Shown here piece by piece: positions 1-6,909 of a DNA stretch of 10,633 nucleotides. The notes below the pieces were generated by a model. That model was not told where the DNA came from, searched no databases, and saw only the letters and a list, made by a program, of their open reading frames with translations. The stretch is from Bordetella parapertussis (GTDB lineage Bacteria; Pseudomonadota; Gammaproteobacteria; Burkholderiales; Burkholderiaceae_C), in assembly GCA_943328885.2 (NCBI GenBank), contig CALQBT020000048.1:1-10633 (forward strand). Direction: 5' to 3'. How positions within the stretch are numbered: position 1 is the stretch's first letter; each line of letters starts with the position of its first letter. Position numbers and translations under genes: made by a program.

Positions 1-753
1 CAAAGCACCGCAAAAGGTATCGCCCGCAGCCGTGGTGTCGAGCGGCTCGACCGCAAAGCCCGGCTGCAGCAGCATCGCAGCGCCTGCGCGCGCCACGCAG
101 CCCAGCGCACCCAGGGTCACGATGACTGTTGGCACCGCCACGCGCGCCAGTCTTGCGGCGAGGTCGTCGCATCCGTCGGCGCCGGGATCGCCCGCGACCA
201 CGCCAAGCTCGGCTTGGTTGACGATCAGCAGGTCGATGTTGGCTAGCAATGCCGGCGGCAAGGTCTGGGCCGGCGCAGCATTGAGCACCACCTGGACGCC
301 GGCCGTGCGGGCCTGGCGGGCGAAAGCGGCCACCGTGGCGAGCGGGGTTTCCAGCTGCAGCAGCAGGTGGCTGACCCCGTCCAGACTTGGCAAATCCTCG
401 GCGCGCAGCGTCGCGTTGGCGCCCGGGGCGACGATGATGGCGTTCTCGGCATCGTCTGCGAGGCCGATGAAGGCCGTCCCGGTCGGCTCGCTGACGGATC
501 GCACGACCTGCAGCACGACACCGGCTTCGCGCAGCGAGGCTTCGACCGGTGCGGCATAGGCATCAGAACCCAAGGCCAGCAGCATGCGGGTGTCGGCGCC
601 ACCGGCACGGGCGCAGGCCATCGCCTGGTTCGCGCCCTTGCCGCCTGGAAAGGTCTGCATCGAGCGCCCCAGCACCGTCTCGCCAGGCGCCGGAATGTGC
701 TGCACCCGCAGTACGAAATCGAGGTTGGCCGAACCGGCCACCAGAATGGTCAT
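1..753 (-). CDS. rbsK: Ribokinase (PfkB family), C-terminus cut by left window edge
   Basis: Ribokinase phosphorylates D-ribose to ribose 5-phosphate with ATP in the cytoplasm, feeding the pentose phosphate pathway and nucleotide synthesis. 251 residues are visible. The N-terminus reads MTILVAGSANLDFV. The first PfkB signature PGGKGANQA lies at residues 36-44 and the NQAE (NxxE) motif at 179-182. The second signature DTTAAGDTF is at 239-247, with D245 as the expected catalytic base. The AAGD form is the one I recall for E. coli RbsK (about 309 residues), so roughly 55 residues should lie beyond the edge. ATG at 753 is the only ATG between the preceding in-frame TGA (804-802) and the signature region, but no clear Shine-Dalgarno precedes it. 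It follows the efflux genes by 48 bases on the same strand, so read-through transcription is likely. No ribose transporter or RbsR is visible. Another PfkB sugar kinase is possible but less likely. Confidence 0.94.
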   Translation of the reverse strand, partial: MTILVAGSANLDFVLRVQHIPAPGETVLGRSMQTFPGGKGANQAMACARAGGADTRMLLALGSDAYAAPVEASLREAGVVLQVVRSVSEPTGTAFIGLADDAENAIIVAPGANATLRAEDLPSLDGVSHLLLQLETPLATVAAFARQARTAGVQVVLNAAPAQTLPPALLANIDLLIVNQAELGVVAGDPGADGCDDLAARLARVAVPTVIVTLGALGCVARAGAAMLLQPGFAVEPLDTTAAGDTFCGAL

Positions 754-801
754 CGCGGGCGGTCGATCATGCAGCAGGGGGCAGCGGACCCGCCAAGGCG
801 G

Positions 802-2217
802 TCATCCCCCCAGCGCCTTGTACAGCGCCACGCGGTTGGCCAACTCGGCCAAGCGCACCTGCACCACGGACTGCTCGGCGGCCCACAGCGCGCGCTGCGC
901 GTCCAGGCGCTCGAGCGTGCTGGCCGCGCCCTGGGCGGCTTTGAGCTCGGTCAGGCGCGCGGTGTCGCGGGCTGCGTCACGTTGCTCGCGCTGCGCCGCC
1001 AACTGGTCGCGCCAGGTCGCCAAGCCGGCCAAGGCATCGGCGGTGTCGCGGAATGCCGATTGGATCGCGCGCTCGTACTGGGCCTGGGCGACGAGCTGCG
1101 CGGCTTCGGCCGCTGCAACATTGGCCTGGCGACGGCCAGCATCGAAGACCGTCAGCAGCGCGTTGGCCGCCAAGGCGTAGACAAAGGTGCCGCCCTGCAG
1201 CAGGCCCGAGAGCTGGCTCGACGCTTGGCCGGCCTGCCCCGTCAGGCTGATCGTCGGCCAGAAAGCCGCCCTGGCCGCCGCGATGTTGGCCTGCGCGGCG
1301 CGCATCGTCTGCTCGGCAGCGATCACGTCGGGCCGGCGCAGCAGCACCGCCGACGACAAGCCTACCGGCACCTCGGCAAGCCAGGTCTCGTCGGCCAGCG
1401 CCGGGCTGACCGACGCCGTGCGCGCCGGCAAGGGCTGGCCCAGCAGCAGCGCCAGCGCATTGCCGTCCTGCGCCTGCTGGCGCGTGAGTTGGGCCAGCAC
1501 GGCCCGGGCCTGGGCCGCCAAGGTCAGCTGGGCTTGCAGCTCGAGCTGCGACGCCGCACCCACCGATTCGCGCAACCGCGTCAGCGCCAGCGTCTGCTCG
1601 CGACTGGTCAGCGACTGCCGCGCCAGTGCCAGCAGTTCTTCGTCGGCCTGCAAGCTCAGACCGGCCTGCACCACCGCGGCGACCACACTGAGCGCCACCG
1701 CCTGGCGTCCAGCCTCGGTCGACAGCAGCTGGGCCCGCGCGGCATCGCTCAGGCTGGCCAGGCGACCGTAGAGATCGACCTCCCAGGTGCTGACTTGCAG
1801 CCCGGCGCTCAGGCCGGTGGCCTCGACGCCCTTGAAATTGGGCGCACGGCCGGCGTTGAGCCCGACCCCCAGCGTGGGCAGTCGGTTGGCATCGACCAGC
1901 CCAAGCTGGGCCTGGGCCCGCTGCACGTTGAGCAGTGCCACGCGCAGGTCGCGGTTGTGCTGCAGCGCCAGCTCGACCCATTGCTGCAGACGCGGCTCGC
2001 GCAACCAGTCGCGCCAGGCCAGGCTCGGCGCGTCGGCCGCAGCGAGCGCGCCCACCGGCAGCTGTGCGGCGACCGCGGCTTGCTGCAGAACTTCCGCTGC
2101 CCGCAGCGGCGCTTGAGGGCCGGTGCCGGCACATCCGGACAAGGCGGCACTGACCGCCAGCGCGATCCAGGCGCAGGGGCTGAGCCGCCGAAATTCGCGA
2201 TGCATCGTCGCCATCAT
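802..2217 (-). CDS. RND efflux outer-membrane lipoprotein, NodT/OprM family
   Basis: This is the outer-membrane channel of a tripartite efflux pump. It is predicted to trimerise into a beta-barrel with a long periplasmic alpha-helical tunnel that docks onto the adaptor and pump. The protein has 471 residues, normal for the NodT/OprM family. An N-terminal signal peptide ends in the lipobox LSGC, with C29 as the acylated cysteine. Two OEP repeats follow, roughly residues 65-260 and 285-465. The family signatures WEVDLYGRL (145-153) and LRRPDV (293-298), continuing into a helical AAQANIAAARAAFWP stretch, are clear. The start at 2217 is chosen because AGGAG at 2229-2225 lies 7 bases upstream. ATG codons at 2214 and 2205 are alternatives and would leave the signal peptide intact. 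The start overlaps the pump gene's TGA by 4 bases, which implies translational coupling. Likely names by homology are oprM- or ttgC-like, but I cannot choose one. Confidence 0.95.
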   Translation of the reverse strand: MMATMHREFRRLSPCAWIALAVSAALSGCAGTGPQAPLRAAEVLQQAAVAAQLPVGALAAADAPSLAWRDWLREPRLQQWVELALQHNRDLRVALLNVQRAQAQLGLVDANRLPTLGVGLNAGRAPNFKGVEATGLSAGLQVSTWEVDLYGRLASLSDAARAQLLSTEAGRQAVALSVVAAVVQAGLSLQADEELLALARQSLTSREQTLALTRLRESVGAASQLELQAQLTLAAQARAVLAQLTRQQAQDGNALALLLGQPLPARTASVSPALADETWLAEVPVGLSSAVLLRRPDVIAAEQTMRAAQANIAAARAAFWPTISLTGQAGQASSQLSGLLQGGTFVYALAANALLTVFDAGRRQANVAAAEAAQLVAQAQYERAIQSAFRDTADALAGLATWRDQLAAQREQRDAARDTARLTELKAAQGAASTLERLDAQRALWAAEQSVVQVRLAELANRVALYKALGG

Positions 2218-5200
2218 GGCTTGTCTCCTGGCAGCGCTTGCGCAAGCGGCGGTCTGGGCGTCGAGATCGACGTGCCGTGCGGCGCCACATGCGTGACCGG
2301 GAAGATTCGTCGCACCACGACATAGAACACCGGCACGAAGAACACCGCGAGCACGGTGGCGGTGATCATGCCGCCCATCACGCCAGTGCCGATCGCGCGC
2401 TGGCTGGCCGAGCCCGCGCCGGTCGACAGCACCAGCGGCAGCACACCCAGGATGAAGGCCAGCGAGGTCATGACGATAGGCCGAAACCGCAGGTGGCAAG
2501 CGGTGAGTGCGGCTTCGATCAAGCCCAGCCCCTCGGCCTGCAAGTCCTTGGCAAATTCGATGATCAGGATCGCGTTCTTGGCCGACAGCCCGATCACCGT
2601 GATCAGCCCGACCTTGAAGTACACATCGTTGGGCATGTCTCGCAACCAGACCCCGGACAGCGCGCCCAGCACGCCCAGCGGCACCACCAGCAACACCGAC
2701 AGCGGGATGGCCCAGCTCTCGTAGAGCGCGGCCAGACACAGGAACACCGCAAGCATCGAGAAAGCCAGCAGGATGCCAGCCTGCGCGCCCGAGAGCTTCT
2801 CCTCGCGCGACTGGCCGGTCCACTCGAAGCCAAAACCCGGCGGTAACTTGGCCGCCAACGCCTCCATCTCGGCCATCGCCTGCCCGGTGGACCGCCCCGG
2901 CGCGGCATCGCCTGCCAGTCGCATCGCCGGGTAGCCGTTGAAGCGAACCGTCTGCATCGGGCCGTTGATCCAGCGCGTGCGGGCAAACGCCGACAGCGGT
3001 ACCAGCTTGCCACCGGCACCCGGCACCTGCAGCTTGAGCAAGTCCTCGGGCACCATGCGCGAGGGTGCGTCGGCCATCACGATGACCCGCTGCAGCCTGC
3101 CATTGCTCGGGAAGTCGTTGACATAGGACGAGCCGATCGCCGTCGAAAGCAGCGCATTGATCGCCTCGAAGCTCACCCCCTGGGCATAAGCCCGTTCGCG
3201 GTCGATGTCGAGCTGCAGCTGCGGCGCGTCCTCCAGCCCATCGGGCCTGACCCCCGCCAGCAGTTTGCTCTGCCGCGCCATGCCCAGCAGCTGGTTGCGC
3301 GCGGCCAGCAGCGCGTCGTGTCCATTGCCACCGCGGTCTTGCAGTCGAAAGTTGAAACCAGTGGCGGTGCCGAGTTCGGGAATCGGCGGTGGACTCAAGG
3401 GGAAGATGAAAGCGTCGCGTATGCCCTGGAAGGCGCCGAAAGCACGACCCGCCAGCGCCTGCGCCGAATGCGCCTTGCCCACACGCTCGCTCCAATCCTT
3501 CAGCGGCACGAACACCAGACCCGAATTTTGGCCCTGCCCCGAGAAGCTGAAGCCCAGCACCGCGACCACCTGGTCGACCTCGGGCTGCTTCATGAAAAAG
3601 CCCTCAACCTGCTGGATCACCGCGGCGGTGCGCGTGGTGGTCGCGCCGGGCGGCAACTGCACGTTGACGATCAAATAGCCCTGGTCCTCGTTGGGCAGGA
3701 AAGAGGTCGGCAAGCGGCCATACATCGACGCCACCGCGACGATCACCACACCGAAAGCCAGCATCCAGCGCCCGGCCCGCGGCAGGATGCGCGCCACCGT
3801 GGCCTCGTAACCCCGGGTGGTGCGCTTGAAACCGCGGTTGAACAGGCCGAAAAAGCCGCGCCGCTGTTGGTGGGCGCTGATCGGCTTGAGGAAAGTCGCG
3901 CACAGCGCGGGCGTGAGCGTCAGCGCCAGAAAGGCCGAGAACAGGATCGCCGAGACCATCGACAGCGAGAACTGGCGGTAGATGCTGCCCACCGCGCCCG
4001 AGAAGAAGGCCATCGGCACGAACACGCTGACCAGCACCACGGTGATGCCGATCACCGCGCCGGTGATCTGGCCCATCGCTTTGCGGGTGGCCTCGCGCGG
4101 GCCCAGGCCTTCTTCGGCCATCAGGCGCTCGACGTTCTCGACCACGACGATCGCGTCGTCGACCAAGATGCCGATCGCCAGCACCATGCCGAACAAGGTG
4201 AGCACGTTGATCGAATAACCCAGTGCCATCAGCATGCCGAAAGTGCCCAGCAGCGCCACCGGCACGACGATCGTGGGGATCAGCGTGTAGCGCAGGTTCT
4301 GCAAAAAAACCAGCATCACCAGGAACACCAGCGCGACCGCCTCGGCCAGGGTCTCGACCACCCGCAGGATCGAGATCCGGACGAACTTCGAGGTGTCGTA
4401 GGGCACACGGTATTCCATGCCGGGCGGGAAATAGACCTTCAGCTGCTCCAGCCTCGCCTTGATCGCATCGGCGGTGGCGAGCGCGTTGCCCGTGGGCGAG
4501 AGCTGCACGCCCACGCCGGCGCTGGGCTGGCCGTTCAGGCGCGAGAAATTGCCATAGCCCTGGCCGCCCATCTCGATGCGTGCGACGTCGCGCAGCCGCA
4601 CCGAGCTGCCGTCGGCGTTGGCGCGCAACACCACGGCGCCAAACTCCGCCACGCTGGCCATCTGGCCGTTGACGACGACGGTCGCGCTCATGGTCTGACC
4701 GGCAGCACTGGGTTGGTCCCCCAGGTTGCCGGCCGAGACCTGGGCGTTCTGGCCACGGATCGCGCTCGTCACATCGGCCGGCGACAGCCCGAAAGCCACC
4801 AGCTTGGCCGGGTCGAGCCAGATCCGCATCGCCCGCTCGGTGCCGAACAGCTGGGCCTGGCCGACGCCGGGAACGCGTTGCAGCTCGGGCAGGATGTAGC
4901 GCGCGGCGTAATCGCCGAGCGAGATCTGGTCGTCGGCCGGGTTGCTCGACGTCAGCGAGACGAAGAGCAGGAAGTTCGATCTCGCCTTGTCGATTCGAAC
5001 GCCTTGCTGCACGACGGCGGCGGGCAGCCGCGGTGTTGCTCGCGACAGCCGGTTCTGCACCTCGACCTGGGCCAGGCTGACATCGGTGCCGGTCTCGAAG
5101 GTCGCGGTGATCGTCCCGGCGCCGTTGGCCTGGGCGATCGACTCCATGTAGATCATGCCCGGCGCGCCGTTGAGTTCCTGCTCGATCACCGACAGCACGC

Positions 5201-5381
5201 TGGCCTCGAGCACGCGGGCTGATGCACCGGGGTAGGCCGCGGTGATGACGACAGCCGGCGGCGCCACCGTGGGGTACTGCGCCACTGGCAGCTTGGTGAT
5301 GGCCACCGCGCCGAGGCCGGCGATGAACAGCGCGATCACCCAGGCGAAGATGGGGCGATCGATGAAGAATCCGGAGAGCAT
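2214..5381 (-). CDS. RND multidrug efflux pump, inner-membrane transporter (HAE1 family, AcrB/MexB type)
   Basis: This is the proton-driven drug/H+ antiporter of the tripartite pump, predicted to act as a homotrimer. It captures hydrophobic and amphiphilic compounds from the periplasm and inner leaflet. At 1055 residues it matches AcrB/MexB. It starts with the typical FFIDRPIFAWV. The proton-relay residues are all present: D408 and D409 in GILVDDAIVVVEN (TM4), K935 in GLSAKNAILIIEF (TM10), and R965 and T972 in the TM11 region. The switch-loop phenylalanines are kept in GFSFSGQGQN (610-619). The conserved stretches LTPALCATFLKP (489-500) and STGAGS (986-991) are also intact. The usual two-fold layout is seen: TM1, a periplasmic porter/docking region, TM2-6, then the same again. 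The start lies 15 bases after the adaptor stop, with no good Shine-Dalgarno, so coupling to adaptor translation is likely. HAE1 membership is clear, but the actual substrates cannot be read from the sequence. Confidence 0.97.
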   Translation of the reverse strand: MLSGFFIDRPIFAWVIALFIAGLGAVAITKLPVAQYPTVAPPAVVITAAYPGASARVLEASVLSVIEQELNGAPGMIYMESIAQANGAGTITATFETGTDVSLAQVEVQNRLSRATPRLPAAVVQQGVRIDKARSNFLLFVSLTSSNPADDQISLGDYAARYILPELQRVPGVGQAQLFGTERAMRIWLDPAKLVAFGLSPADVTSAIRGQNAQVSAGNLGDQPSAAGQTMSATVVVNGQMASVAEFGAVVLRANADGSSVRLRDVARIEMGGQGYGNFSRLNGQPSAGVGVQLSPTGNALATADAIKARLEQLKVYFPPGMEYRVPYDTSKFVRISILRVVETLAEAVALVFLVMLVFLQNLRYTLIPTIVVPVALLGTFGMLMALGYSINVLTLFGMVLAIGILVDDAIVVVENVERLMAEEGLGPREATRKAMGQITGAVIGITVVLVSVFVPMAFFSGAVGSIYRQFSLSMVSAILFSAFLALTLTPALCATFLKPISAHQQRRGFFGLFNRGFKRTTRGYEATVARILPRAGRWMLAFGVVIVAVASMYGRLPTSFLPNEDQGYLIVNVQLPPGATTTRTAAVIQQVEGFFMKQPEVDQVVAVLGFSFSGQGQNSGLVFVPLKDWSERVGKAHSAQALAGRAFGAFQGIRDAFIFPLSPPPIPELGTATGFNFRLQDRGGNGHDALLAARNQLLGMARQSKLLAGVRPDGLEDAPQLQLDIDRERAYAQGVSFEAINALLSTAIGSSYVNDFPSNGRLQRVIVMADAPSRMVPEDLLKLQVPGAGGKLVPLSAFARTRWINGPMQTVRFNGYPAMRLAGDAAPGRSTGQAMAEMEALAAKLPPGFGFEWTGQSREEKLSGAQAGILLAFSMLAVFLCLAALYESWAIPLSVLLVVPLGVLGALSGVWLRDMPNDVYFKVGLITVIGLSAKNAILIIEFAKDLQAEGLGLIEAALTACHLRFRPIVMTSLAFILGVLPLVLSTGAGSASQRAIGTGVMGGMITATVLAVFFVPVFYVVVRRIFPVTHVAPHGTSISTPRPPLAQALPGDKP
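2224..2229 (-). promoter_or_regulatory. Ribosome binding site of the outer-membrane factor gene
   Basis: On the minus strand AGGAGA lies inside the last codons of the pump gene, 6 bases before the ATG at 2217. It decides the start in favour of 2217 over the ATG codons at 2214 and 2205. It is the only good Shine-Dalgarno in the efflux operon. Confidence 0.75.
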
Positions 5382-5396
5382 GGTGGTGGTCCCGGA

Positions 5397-6626
5397 TCAG
5401 CGGCTGGCGGCGGATGAGGCGGCGGCCGCTGAGGAGGCCGGCGCACCGGCCGGTCGGCCCAGCGGCGTCCAGGGCAGCGGATTGACCGGCGTACCCGGCG
5501 GCGCCATCGCCAGTTTCTGGAAGCCGTCGACCACCACCTTCTCGCCCGCCTGCAGGCCGCCCAGCACGACCCAGTCCGTTCCCTGGCTCGCGCCGATGCT
5601 GATCTTGCGCGGCACCGGCTTGTTGTCAGCCCCCAGCACGAGCACGCTGTCGCCCAGCGGACCGCGCGTGACCGCTTGCTGCGGCAAGCGGATCGCATGC
5701 TGGCTGGTGGCTTGCACCAACCTGACCTTGACGAACAGGCCGGGCAGCAACGCGTCCCTGGGGTTGGGCAGTTCGGCGCGCAGGCTGACCTGACCGGTGG
5801 CGGCGTCCACGGTCGGATCGCTGAACAGCAACCTGGCCGGCAGCGGGTAGACGCTGCCGTCGTCGAGCAAGACCCGGATCTCGGCCGCCGCGCCCGCGCG
5901 CTTGAGCTGGCCGGTGTCGAAGGCCTTGCGCAAACGCAGCGCGTCTGACGCCGACTGGGTGAAGTTGAGATAGAGCGGATGGGTCTGCTGGATCACCGCC
6001 AGCTGGGTCGCCTCGCCCTGGCCCACCAGCGCACCTTCGGTCACCAGCGAACGGCCGATGCGGCCATCGATGGGGGCCTTGATCGACGCGTAATCGAGGT
6101 TGATGCGGGCCGTGAGCAATGCCGCGCGCGCGGTGGCGGCGTCGGCCTGGGTCTGCTTGAGCGTGGTCTGGGTCTGCAGCCATTCCTGCGCGCTGATCGC
6201 GCGGGCCTCGGCCAGCGGCTGGTTGCGCTGCAACTGGGCCTCGGCCTGGGCCACGGCGGCATCGGCACGCGCTGCCGCAGCCTCGGCGCCGGCCAGCGCG
6301 GCCCGGTAAGCGGCGTCATCGAGCTGGTACAGCGGCTGGCCGGCACGCACCAGCGAACCTTCGGTGAACAGCCGCTGCGCCACGATGCCAGGCACTCGTG
6401 CCCGCACTTGGGCGACCCGCCAGGGCTCGAGTCGACCCGGCAGCTCGGTGCTCAGCGCCACGTCGCCAGGCTGCACGGTGACCACCCCGACGCTGGGCGG
6501 CGGCATGCCACCGCCGGGCGGACCTTTGGGCGGCTCAGCCTGACCACAAGCGGCCAGCGCCAGCAGCACGGACAAGGCGAGCGAGACCCGCAGCGCAAGA
6601 CGATGGGCATCAAGAGGCAGGGGCAT
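5397..6626 (-). CDS. RND efflux periplasmic adaptor lipoprotein (membrane fusion protein, AcrA/MexA type)
   Basis: This is the adaptor that bridges the inner-membrane pump and the outer-membrane channel. It has 409 residues, close to AcrA/MexA length. The signal peptide ends with the lipobox LAAC, C27 being the lipidated residue and followed by G. A flexible Pro/Gly-rich linker occupies about 29-45. The first biotinyl-lipoyl half is at about 70-105 and the alpha-helical hairpin, Ala/Gln-rich, at about 105-172. The second lipoyl half follows with YASIKAPIDGRIG (179-191), the hallmark of the family, and VTEGALV. Beta-barrel and membrane-proximal domains come after. The last 20 or so residues are a low-complexity Ala/Ser/Pro tail of no evident function. 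It is the first gene of the operon. ATG at 6626 is the earliest suitable start, but only pyrimidine-rich sequence precedes it, with no Shine-Dalgarno, so initiation may be inefficient or leaderless-like. Confidence 0.95.
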   Translation of the reverse strand: MPLPLDAHRLALRVSLALSVLLALAACGQAEPPKGPPGGGMPPPSVGVVTVQPGDVALSTELPGRLEPWRVAQVRARVPGIVAQRLFTEGSLVRAGQPLYQLDDAAYRAALAGAEAAAARADAAVAQAEAQLQRNQPLAEARAISAQEWLQTQTTLKQTQADAATARAALLTARINLDYASIKAPIDGRIGRSLVTEGALVGQGEATQLAVIQQTHPLYLNFTQSASDALRLRKAFDTGQLKRAGAAAEIRVLLDDGSVYPLPARLLFSDPTVDAATGQVSLRAELPNPRDALLPGLFVKVRLVQATSQHAIRLPQQAVTRGPLGDSVLVLGADNKPVPRKISIGASQGTDWVVLGGLQAGEKVVVDGFQKLAMAPPGTPVNPLPWTPLGRPAGAPASSAAAASSAASR

Positions 6627-6700
6627 GGAAGGTTCGTCGAGTGAGTGGCGGTCAGCCTGAGAACAAGCTGTGCGATTCGAGAAGGGCGCGAAATCAGCCA

Positions 6701-6714
6701 GATGTTGTCACATC
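6701..6714. promoter_or_regulatory. Short inverted repeat, possible operator of the efflux operon
   Basis: GATGT and ACATC form 5-base arms around a 4-base centre (TGTC), 75 to 88 bases upstream of the adaptor start. The size and position would suit a TetR- or MarR-type operator. However, arms this short are expected a few times by chance in a region of this length, so this is only a candidate. Confidence 0.2.
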
Positions 6715-6824
6715 GACAGGTCCAGACCCTTCGCGCAGTTGCAGCAGCCCCACAGACAGGCACCTCGCACGCGCTGCGCATGGCTTGAGCTCCGGCGCGA
6801 TCGCGTCGGCTTGACGCAGGTCGC

Positions 6825-6853
6825 TTGCACCTGACCCAGCGCTCGCCTAGGCT
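6825..6853 (+). promoter_or_regulatory. Candidate sigma-70-type promoter of the EF-G-like gene
   Basis: TTGCAC (6825-6830) and TAGGCT (6848-6853) are separated by 17 bases, the optimal spacing. Each box matches the consensus at only 3 of 6 positions. Transcription would start near 6860 and leave a leader of about 50 bases. A second TTGACG hexamer at 6811-6816 has no matching -10 at the right distance. An inverted repeat CCCAGC/GCTGGG (6835-6840 and 6851-6856) overlaps the -10. Confidence 0.3.
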
Positions 6854-6866
6854 GGGACAAGCTGCG

Positions 6867-6882
6867 GGCCGCCTGCGCGGCC
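6867..6882 (+). other. GC-rich hairpin in the leader of the EF-G-like gene
   Basis: GGCCGC, a CTGC loop and GCGGCC form a perfect 6-base-pair, all G/C stem with a 4-base loop. It ends 13 bases before the Shine-Dalgarno. It is not followed by a run of T, so it is not an intrinsic terminator. It could stabilise the leader or influence translation, or be a chance product of high GC content. Confidence 0.35.
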
Positions 6883-6895
6883 AGCCAAAACCTCG

Positions 6896-6901
6896 AAGGA
6901 G
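6896..6901 (+). promoter_or_regulatory. Ribosome binding site of the EF-G-like gene
   Basis: AAGGAG lies 8 bases before ATG 6910 and fixes this codon as the start. It is the strongest Shine-Dalgarno in the window, which suggests that the EF-G-like protein is well translated when transcribed. Confidence 0.85.
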
Positions 6902-6909
6902 ACCTGTCC

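Larger units (their letters stand above)
6627..6909. other. Divergent intergenic control region between the efflux operon and the EF-G-like gene
   Basis: These 283 bases must hold the promoter of the leftward efflux operon and that of the rightward EF-G-like gene, since both genes start here in opposite directions. No convincing small gene is present. The rightward side has a plausible sigma-70-type promoter, a leader hairpin and a strong ribosome site, listed separately. On the leftward side I cannot identify a -35/-10 pair with confidence. The only palindrome there is a short one at 6701-6714. No regulator gene is encoded in the region. Confidence 0.7.

Noticed and set aside
367..2325. Long plus-strand open frame (652 codons) opposite the outer-membrane factor and ribokinase
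   Set aside because: It is antisense to well-supported genes. Its translation is rich in Arg, Gln, Gly and Ala with no recognisable domain. Long open antisense frames are expected in DNA with this GC content.
2218..3495. Minus-strand extension of the outer-membrane factor frame to 897 codons
   Set aside because: Only the part from 2217 down carries a signal peptide, lipobox and OEP domains. The upstream part is an out-of-frame reading of the pump gene, and a strong ribosome site sits at 2224-2229.
3318..5222. Plus-strand open frame (634 codons) opposite the RND pump, very rich in His, Asp, Arg and Gln
   Set aside because: The composition is that of the reverse complement of hydrophobic membrane codons. 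The opposite strand encodes an intact HAE1 pump, so this is a shadow frame.
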